The notes beneath the pieces are model-generated. The model did not search any database, had not been told where the DNA came from, and saw only the letters and a program-made list of their open reading frames with translations. 54,696 bases of DNA from NCBI RefSeq assembly GCF_003205515.1, contig NZ_KZ826493.1, forward strand, positions 1-54,696, given 5' to 3'. The DNA comes from Litorivita pollutaquae (GTDB taxonomy: Bacteria; Pseudomonadota; Alphaproteobacteria; Rhodobacterales; Rhodobacteraceae). This document shows, one piece after another, positions 48,848-54,696 of this stretch (within the stretch, counting starts at the first letter, position 1; every line of letters begins with the position of its first letter). The position numbers and the translations under genes were made by a program.

Positions 48848-51304
48848 TTGAAACGCATTTTGTCCGCTCCCGCCTTGGCTCTTGCCCTCACCCTTTCCCT
48901 AGCAGCCTGCGACAACGCCGAGACCCGCGCTCAAGAGCACTTTGAAGCCGCGCAAGCCTATCTGGCCGAAGGCGACAGAGATCGCGCTCTGGTCGAACTG
49001 CGCAATGTGTTCAAATTGAACGAAGAGCATGCCGAGGCCCGTATCCTGATGGCCGAGACGCTGCGCGAAAAAGGCAATATCAAAGGGGCCTATTCGCAAT
49101 ATCTGCGTCTGGTCGAACAATACCCTTCGAATCTTGCCGGTAATACCGCCTTGGCCGAGATTGCCTTTCAAACCAACAACCCCAACGAGGCGCGCAAATT
49201 TCTCGAAGCCGCCACAGCCATCGACCCCGATGTGCCCGCACTTCAGGCCATCGAGGTGGCGATGGATTACCGCGATGCCATACGCAGCGACGATGGCACC
49301 GGCCGTGCCGCCGCCATTGCCCAAGCCCGCACATTGGTCGAGGACACTCCCGACCTTTTGAACGCCCGGCAGGTGTTGATTGCCGAATTGATCAACAACC
49401 GCGATTGGAGCGGGGCGCTGGACGAGATTGACGCCGGTCTTGCCGCCGCCCCTCTGGAGCGTCCGCTGCACGGGTTGCGGATCAAAATCCTGGACCAAAT
49501 GGGCGATAAGCTCGGCATCGAAACACAATTGCTGCGTATGACCGAATTGTTCCCCGAAGATCTCGCCGTTAGCAGCGCTCTGGTCCGGTGGTATATCAAC
49601 GAAGGGAATGCCGATAAGGCCGAAGACTGGCTGCGCGCACAGGTCGTCGAAGGTCAGGAAGACCCTGCGGCGCGGCTGACCCTGATCCGTTTTCTGGCGG
49701 AAATCAAAGGCGGCGACGCGGCTCTGGCCGAGCTTGACCGCCTCAATGCCCTCTCCCCGCAACCTGTCGATGTGGCAACGCATCAAGTGACCTTTGACGC
49801 CCTGCGCGGGGGCTTCATGTTCACCGCCGGCCAACAGACCGAAGCGCTGACCTTGATGGAAAGCATCATCGCCGGCGCCGAGCCGGACGAGGAAATCGAC
49901 CGCATCAAGGTCACCCTTGCGCGGATGCGCGCCACCACCGGCAATCAGGTCGGCGCGCGCGCCTTGATCGAAGAGGTTCTGGAACATGACCCGGGGCAGG
50001 TCGGCGCCTTGACCATCAAAGGCGCATGGCTTTTGGAAGACGACAAAACCGACGAGGCGATTATTACCCTGCGCACCGCGCTCGGCGAAGCGCCGCGCAA
50101 CCCCGAGATCATGACGCTTCTGGCCCGCGTGCACGAACGCGAAGGCAACCACGAGCTGATTGGCGAAATGCTGTCCTTGGCGGTCGAAACCTCGGGTCGC
50201 GCGCCCAAGGAATCGCTGAACTATGCGCTTTATCTGATGAAAGAGGCGAAATATCGCAGCGCCGAGGATGTATTGATCGAGGCGCTGCGCCTGCAATCGA
50301 GCAATGTTGATATCCTGATGCAACTGACCCGCGTGCACCTTGAAATGCAAGATTGGGCCCGCGCCGAACAGGACATCCGCCGGTTGGAACAAATCGGCAC
50401 CGAGCAATCCAAATCTGCAGCCGTCGAAATGCAGGCGCAGTTGTTCGCCCGTCAGGGCAAGGCCGATGAACTGACCAAATTCCTTGAGGACCGCGCCAAT
50501 ACCGGCACAGGCGGCGACGGGGCTGCGGCCGCCGTGATCCGATCCCACATCATGGCTGGCCGTATTGACGAAGCCTTGGCCCGGGCGCGGGAATTGACCG
50601 CGCAAAATCCCGATGATGCCGGATCGAAATTCGTTCTGGCCTCGGTTTTGAGCCTCTCCGGTGATCTCGAAGCAGCGGAAACTCTGCTCAAAGAGGTGCT
50701 CAGCGGCGCGCCGAAAAGCGAACCGGCCTGGACCACGCTATATGAATTGCAGATGCGCCAAAACCGCACCGACGAGGCCCGTGCCACATTGGATGCGGCG
50801 CAGGAGGCCTTGCCGGACAGCGGCACGTTGAAATGGGTGCGGGCCGGTTTCCTCGAACGCGAAGGCGACATCGAGGGCGCCATCGGCATCTACGAAGGGC
50901 TTTACGAGGAGAACAGCGCGGTTCCGGTGGTGGCCAACAACCTCGCCAGCCTGCTGTCCACCGCGCGGGACGATGCCGAAAGCCTGGACCGGGCCTATGT
51001 GGTGGCCCGCCGTTTGCGCGGCACCACAGTGCCCGCCTTCCAGGACACCTATGGTTGGATCGCCTATCGTCGCGGCGGGTTTGAAGAGGCGCTTGAATAT
51101 CTGGAGCCGGCGGCCAAAGCCCTGTCCACAGAGCCTTCAGTGCGTTTGCACCTTGGTTTGACCTATCAGGCCCTGGGCCGCCTGGACGCGGCGCGGCGCG
51201 AAATCGAAGCGGCGCAGGATATTCTGAACGAAAGCGGGCGGCCCTATCCGGTGCTGCGCGAAGAGGTCAAAGACGCCATCGCCGCCCTGCCGCCCGCGCA
51301 GTAA
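48848..51304 (+). CDS. PrsT-like TPR-repeat lipoprotein
   Basis: 818-aa protein beginning at TTG 48848 (MKRILSAPALALALTLSLAA, lipobox LAAC at Cys21), with AGGA ten bases ahead. The rest is a superhelix of about twenty TPR-like motifs (for example AQAYLAEGDRDRALVELRNV, ALYLMKEAKYRSAEDVLIEA, AYRRGGFEEALEYLEPAA). It is Glu/Ala-rich and acidic. Similar long TPR lipoproteins (PrsT) occur next to exosortase-linked polysaccharide loci and are thought to help assemble or export polymer through the envelope. Probably periplasm-facing. Confidence 0.88.
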   Translation: MKRILSAPALALALTLSLAACDNAETRAQEHFEAAQAYLAEGDRDRALVELRNVFKLNEEHAEARILMAETLREKGNIKGAYSQYLRLVEQYPSNLAGNTALAEIAFQTNNPNEARKFLEAATAIDPDVPALQAIEVAMDYRDAIRSDDGTGRAAAIAQARTLVEDTPDLLNARQVLIAELINNRDWSGALDEIDAGLAAAPLERPLHGLRIKILDQMGDKLGIETQLLRMTELFPEDLAVSSALVRWYINEGNADKAEDWLRAQVVEGQEDPAARLTLIRFLAEIKGGDAALAELDRLNALSPQPVDVATHQVTFDALRGGFMFTAGQQTEALTLMESIIAGAEPDEEIDRIKVTLARMRATTGNQVGARALIEEVLEHDPGQVGALTIKGAWLLEDDKTDEAIITLRTALGEAPRNPEIMTLLARVHEREGNHELIGEMLSLAVETSGRAPKESLNYALYLMKEAKYRSAEDVLIEALRLQSSNVDILMQLTRVHLEMQDWARAEQDIRRLEQIGTEQSKSAAVEMQAQLFARQGKADELTKFLEDRANTGTGGDGAAAAVIRSHIMAGRIDEALARARELTAQNPDDAGSKFVLASVLSLSGDLEAAETLLKEVLSGAPKSEPAWTTLYELQMRQNRTDEARATLDAAQEALPDSGTLKWVRAGFLEREGDIEGAIGIYEGLYEENSAVPVVANNLASLLSTARDDAESLDRAYVVARRLRGTTVPAFQDTYGWIAYRRGGFEEALEYLEPAAKALSTEPSVRLHLGLTYQALGRLDAARREIEAAQDILNESGRPYPVLREEVKDAIAALPPAQ

Positions 51305-51341
51305 CCTGAAAGATTCGGGGCGGCCGCCGCACGTCTATTCT

Positions 51342-51383
51342 GGCCCGCCGCAGCGCCCCGAACGGCCCTGCGGCGGGCCTTTT
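51342..51383 (+). terminator. Terminator after the TPR lipoprotein gene
   Basis: GGCCCGCCGCAG (51342-51353), 14-base loop, CTGCGGCGGGCC (51368-51379), TTTT. Perfect 12-bp stem with T-run. Confidence 0.9.
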
Positions 51384-51534
51384 CGGGCGCAGGGCACCAC
51401 AAAAAAGGGTCGTTTTCACTGCGGCTTTCGGGATGCACCCGAAAAAATACTGGCATGCGGCGTATCGGCGGGGTAACGAATCCCATAGGATTAACAAAAA
51501 TCTGCATTGAAGACCGAAGATAAAGGGACCACCC

Positions 51535-52134
51535 ATGTATAAATTTGTGATCGCACTTGCCGTGTCGATACTCGCACTGGCGGGGATGACCGGCGATGCT
51601 GGCGCCAAATCGCGCTATTCGATCCAGCCGGGCGACATCTTGCAAATTGAAGTGCTGGAAGACAAATCCCTCAACCGCAACGCGCTTGTCCTGCCCGATG
51701 GCACGATCAGCTTTCCGGTGGTTGGCACTGTGCGCGCCTCGGGGCGGTCGGTCGATGCGGTGCGCGCCAATCTGACCGCCGGTCTAGCGAGCAATTTCGC
51801 CACCACGCCGAATGTCTATGTCAGCGTCGCGCAATTGGGCGAACGCAGAGGCGCCGCCGCACCTGCAACGATCTCGATCTATGCGATGGGCGAGGTCGCC
51901 AAACCGGGCATGTTCGAAGCCGAACCGGGCATCACATTGCTGCAAGCTTTGGCCTCGGTCGGCGGGTTCAGCAAATTCGCCGCCGTCAAACGCGTGCAAC
52001 TGCGCCGGGCCGATCCCAAAACCGGCATCGAGCAGATTTATCTCTTCAACTACAAGGGCGGCGGCATCGCCGGCTCGACCCCGCTGAGGGATGGCGATGT
52101 GATCGCCGTGCCCGAACGCAAGCTGTTCGAATAG
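51535..52134 (+). CDS. Wza-like polysaccharide export protein
   Basis: 199-aa secreted protein. Signal peptide MYKFVIALAVSILALAGMTG then GDAGA; no lipobox Cys. The Poly_export domain follows at once: YSIQPGDILQIEVLEDKSLN, RNALVLPDGTISFPVVGTV (the L-P-D-G-x-I-x-x-P signature). Next is an SLBB domain (SIYAMGEVAKPGMFEAEPGI, TLLQALASVGGFSKFAAVKR) and ...LRDGDVIAVPE. It is short compared with Wza (about 380 aa) and lacks the C-terminal outer-membrane helix, so it probably needs the neighbouring beta-barrel protein to cross the outer membrane. Confidence 0.92.
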   Translation: MYKFVIALAVSILALAGMTGDAGAKSRYSIQPGDILQIEVLEDKSLNRNALVLPDGTISFPVVGTVRASGRSVDAVRANLTAGLASNFATTPNVYVSVAQLGERRGAAAPATISIYAMGEVAKPGMFEAEPGITLLQALASVGGFSKFAAVKRVQLRRADPKTGIEQIYLFNYKGGGIAGSTPLRDGDVIAVPERKLFE

Positions 52135-52143
52135 GGACAGATC

Positions 52144-53607
52144 ATGCGGGGGCAGAGCAGCATAGAGCCTGAAAACAGGCCGGCACACACAGAGCAAAAC
52201 AAAACACCAGCGGCCAGAAAACACCTCAAGGTGTTGGCCGCCGGCAGCGCCGCCATCGCCATCGCCGCCACTGGCGCGGGCCTATCGGCGCAAGAAAACG
52301 GCGGGTTGGAGTTGACCTTTGGCCTGCGCAGCGAATTGCGCGCCACGGACAATGCCGAATTGGCCGTCACATCGCCGGGCGATGCGACCTTCTTTGACAC
52401 AAGGCTCAGCTTTGGCTTGCGCTCGGTCACACGCCGCTCGGTGCTGGACTTCAATATGTCCGGCGTCGCGCGGTTTGCAGATCTTCCGGCCGGGTCCAAC
52501 GGCGGCAACGGCTTTGAAGCCCCCGCCGTGCGGCTGGCCTATGCGCTCAACAACCAAAACAGCTCACTCAAATTGGATGCCGATTACCAGCAAACCGATT
52601 TGGCCTATCTGTCGCCGCTCAATGATGATGTTCTGGCGATTGATGACGCGGGCAATCTGGTGCTGGTGAACGATACGGGCACGCGTACCCGCTATAGTTA
52701 TGGTGCGACCCTCAAGACCGGTATCAACGCGCCCTTGGGTTTGACCCTGTCGGTCAAGCGCAGCGGTTTCGATTACGAAGACACGGTGTCCACCTCCTAT
52801 TACGACAGCGATCGCATCCGGGTCGACGGCAAGTTGCGCTTCACATTGGCGCCCGACACGGATGCGTTCATGCAGCTGGTCCATACGGATTTCGAAGCCG
52901 ACAACGCGTTGCAAACCCACCGCAAAAGCGACAACATCAGCTTTGGCCTCACCCATGAGATGGACGAGACCACCACGGTTGAGGGCAGCCTCGGCTATGG
53001 CGAAACCGTCACCGATAACACGGGCGGGCGCACCACATCGGAAGGCATCATCGCCCATGCCAGCATCACCCGCGCCCTTGCGGACGGCAGCATCGGCGCC
53101 AGCTACCGCCACGAAGTCTATGCCAATGGCGAGCGCGACAGCCTGCATGTGACCCGGGAGATGGAATTGCCGCGCGGCTCCTTGGCCTTCGACATGGGCG
53201 TGAGCAAATCTGATTTCGGCTCTGCGCAACTGGTCGGATCGGTCACCTACAATCAGGCCATGGCCATGGGGCAATTCAACCTGGGCGTCACCCGCAGCGC
53301 TTCGACCAATGCCGATAACGAAGACCTGATTGCCACGCGGCTCAATGCCGGATGGCAATATGAGCTGAACGAGACATCCTCCTTAGCGCTCAATGCCGGT
53401 TACTTCCAAGTCGAAGATGGCGGCGCAGGCACCTATGTCAGCCGGGATCGCACCAATTTGAGCATCGCGTATAACCACGCACTGACCGAGGATTGGTTGG
53501 TGAGCACGGGCGTCGAGCTGCGCACCAGCCAAACCGCCGGTCAGTCCGAGGCCCGCTCCAAAGCGATATTCCTCAGTCTGGAGCGCGAGTTCACGATCCG
53601 CCCATGA
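52144..53607 (+). CDS. Outer-membrane beta-barrel protein of the EPS locus
   Basis: 487-aa protein with a long N-terminus (about 40 residues) before a hydrophobic signal (HLKVLAAGSAAIAIAATGAG). Alternating hydrophobic/polar strands throughout end in a terminal strand AIFLSLEREFTIRP. ELTFGLRSELRATDNAEL and repeated GxSYRHEVY..G-type strands resemble the BBP2-like barrels found after Wza genes in exosortase-associated loci. Role inferred as outer-membrane passage or anchoring of polymer. Starts 9 bases after the Wza-like gene; its stop overlaps the rhomboid start (ATGA). Confidence 0.8.
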   Translation: MRGQSSIEPENRPAHTEQNKTPAARKHLKVLAAGSAAIAIAATGAGLSAQENGGLELTFGLRSELRATDNAELAVTSPGDATFFDTRLSFGLRSVTRRSVLDFNMSGVARFADLPAGSNGGNGFEAPAVRLAYALNNQNSSLKLDADYQQTDLAYLSPLNDDVLAIDDAGNLVLVNDTGTRTRYSYGATLKTGINAPLGLTLSVKRSGFDYEDTVSTSYYDSDRIRVDGKLRFTLAPDTDAFMQLVHTDFEADNALQTHRKSDNISFGLTHEMDETTTVEGSLGYGETVTDNTGGRTTSEGIIAHASITRALADGSIGASYRHEVYANGERDSLHVTREMELPRGSLAFDMGVSKSDFGSAQLVGSVTYNQAMAMGQFNLGVTRSASTNADNEDLIATRLNAGWQYELNETSSLALNAGYFQVEDGGAGTYVSRDRTNLSIAYNHALTEDWLVSTGVELRTSQTAGQSEARSKAIFLSLEREFTIRP

Positions 53608-54245
53608 GCGGGCAAGCGCACAAGCGGGCCGCACGGGTCCCGCTTGCGCTATATGTGATCTTCGGGCTGTGCCTGATCCCCGAATTGGTGCTGATGGGCG
53701 CGGATAAAGGGCTTTGGGGCAGCCCGCTTTGGCGCAACCTTGTCTATCAATACGGGGCGTTCTGGCCCGGCCTTTTGGACAACTGGCGCGCCAACTACCC
53801 GCTGCAATCTGTGATCATGTTTCTCAGCTACGGGTTCTTACACGCGGGTGTCTGGCATTTCGCGCTCAATATGATGACGTTGTTTTCCCTTGGCACGCCT
53901 TTGGCGAACGACCTTGGCCAAAGGCGGTTTTTGGCGCTTTATGCGGCGGCAATTTTTGGCGGAGCTTTGGGCTATGCGCTCTTGGGTCAAGGCTCTCAGC
54001 CCATGGTCGGGGCCTCCGGCGCCTTGTTTGGATTGGCCGCCGCCTTCATCCGCCGCGATTGGCGCGCGGCCCCCGAAGGCAAAGCCGCGCAGGCTCTATT
54101 CTTGCCTATTTTGGGTCTGATTGCCCTCAATGTCTTGATGTATTGGACCATGGGCGGACGGCTGGCATGGCAAACCCATTTGGGCGGATTTATCGCCGGA
54201 TGGATGGCCGCAGTGTTTCTCGCCCCGCCTGCACGCTCCGACTAA
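53604..54245 (+). CDS. Rhomboid-family intramembrane serine protease
   Basis: 213-aa six-helix membrane protease that cleaves transmembrane segments of other proteins. Catalytic residues are in place: Ser138 in MVGASGALFGL (GxSG) and His192 in WQTHLGGFIAGW, with HAGVWHFALNMMTL (H85, N89) stabilising the oxyanion. Start overlaps the barrel gene stop (ATGA), so it is coupled to the export unit. Its 3' end overlaps the outer-membrane factor gene by 4 bases. The substrate is unknown; neither VPLPA-CTERM protein carries a GlyGly-CTERM tag, which rhombosortases use. Confidence 0.9.
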   Translation: MSGQAHKRAARVPLALYVIFGLCLIPELVLMGADKGLWGSPLWRNLVYQYGAFWPGLLDNWRANYPLQSVIMFLSYGFLHAGVWHFALNMMTLFSLGTPLANDLGQRRFLALYAAAIFGGALGYALLGQGSQPMVGASGALFGLAAAFIRRDWRAAPEGKAAQALFLPILGLIALNVLMYWTMGGRLAWQTHLGGFIAGWMAAVFLAPPARSD

Positions 54246-54696
54246 CCGCCATTTACGGGCCGTGCTTGTATCTGCGGTTCGGGATCAATCCGCGCCGAAG
54301 AGACCGCACCCCCCGGCATTGGGTCGCCGTCCTTGCCGACACGGCTGCCACTGCCAAGACGCACGTTGAGGTCCACGAAGGCCCGCGCCTGTTGGAAACG
54401 CATCTGCGCGCGCATATCCTCGGCGTCGGACAATTCTTGTTCGGCATCAATCAAATCACTGACCGTGGCCTCGCCCGCCTCGACAAGGCGGCGGCGCAAG
54501 CTCAACGCCTCGCTATAAAGCCCCGTCGCCCGCCCCGCTGCGGCCAAAGCCTCGGTGCTGGCACGGTAATCGACAAGGGCATTCTCGACCTCCATGATCG
54601 CGCTCAAAACCGTCGAAGACCATGAAAGATGGGCTTGGCGCGCCGCCGAATGGCGGGCCTCCACGCGGGCCTTGCCCGTCGCGGGCAGCGCGGGGA
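54242..54696 (-). CDS. TolC/NodT-type outer-membrane factor, 3' part (continues from base 1 if circular)
   Basis: C-terminal ~150 residues of an outer-membrane factor, entering from the window edge. It starts ALPATGKARVEARHSAARQA, which corresponds to the family's 'P-I-F-x-x-G-x-x-R' strand/helix, then VLSAIMEVENAL, EALSLRRRLVEAGEATVSDL and IDAEQELSDAEDMRA (D-A-x-x-x-L motif), and AFVDLNVRLGSG. A Pro/Gly-rich tail follows. Same strand and compatible frame with the 5' part at 1-856; together they would give 436 residues. The family normally has about 80-90 more residues exactly between the two pieces. Confidence 0.85.
   Translation of the reverse strand, partial: PALPATGKARVEARHSAARQAHLSWSSTVLSAIMEVENALVDYRASTEALAAAGRATGLYSEALSLRRRLVEAGEATVSDLIDAEQELSDAEDMRAQMRFQQARAFVDLNVRLGSGSRVGKDGDPMPGGAVSSARIDPEPQIQARPVNGG

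Noticed and set aside
48899-50605. Long open frame (568 codons) on the minus strand opposite the TPR lipoprotein gene
   Set aside because: Antisense shadow of a strongly codon-biased gene; no recognisable domain, start signal or place in an operon.

Overview
The window looks like an almost complete accessory plasmid of a marine alphaproteobacterium of the Roseobacter/Rhodobacteraceae group. Four things support this. The replicon carries a RepA-type initiator (replication initiator protein A family), iterons, and parA/parB genes. An rmlCBDA rhamnose operon sits on the same replicon, as on the known RepA-type 'biofilm plasmids' of roseobacters. An exosortase with two VPLPA-CTERM proteins and a GTA-type spike base protein are lineage-typical of Rhodobacterales. 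Finally, both ends of the window fall inside one gene: the 5' part of a TolC/NodT-type outer-membrane factor lies at 856 to 1 (minus) and its 3' part at 54696 to 54242 (minus), in compatible frame. The molecule is therefore most likely circular, although about 80-90 codons of the family consensus are missing exactly at the junction.

Layout. (1) 1-5.7 kb, minus: a type I secretion operon (ABC exporter, HlyD adaptor, outer-membrane factor), interrupted between adaptor and outer-membrane factor by an IS6-family element that replaces the middle of an acyltransferase/SGNH gene. (2) 6.2-18.6 kb: VPLPA-CTERM protein 1, UDP-glucose dehydrogenase, the rmlCBDA operon with a translationally coupled metallophosphatase, VPLPA-CTERM protein 2, an SGNH hydrolase, and two Gfo/Idh/MocA oxidoreductases with a GT4 glycosyltransferase. 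(3) 18.6-25.2 kb: the replication/partition backbone (parB, a parS-like palindrome, parA, an iteron origin, repA) between two acyltransferase-3 genes. (4) 25.5-42.9 kb: exosortase XrtD with a fused EpsI domain, manC, five sulfotransferases, GT26 and GT2 glycosyltransferases, a secreted RTX glycosidase-like protein, a Wzy-like polymerase and a Wzx-like flippase. (5) 43-54.2 kb: an orphan GTA spike-base-like gene, a PACE-type membrane protein, a chain-length/tyrosine-kinase/AAA ATPase operon, an ExoY-like priming sugar transferase, a PrsT-like TPR lipoprotein, a Wza-like export protein, an outer-membrane beta-barrel protein and a rhomboid protease.

How it fits together (inference). The plasmid encodes a Wzx/Wzy-type machinery for a rhamnose- and uronate-containing, probably sulfated and acylated exopolysaccharide: priming transferase, glycosyltransferases, flippase, polymerase, Wzz/kinase length control, Wza-like export. 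It also encodes a protein arm: two VPLPA-CTERM surface proteins sorted by XrtD, and an RTX glycosidase probably secreted by the plasmid's own type I system, which could trim or release the polymer. PAPS synthesis, phosphomannomutase and general sugar-phosphate supply are not encoded here and must come from the host. No tRNA, rRNA or CRISPR array was seen.
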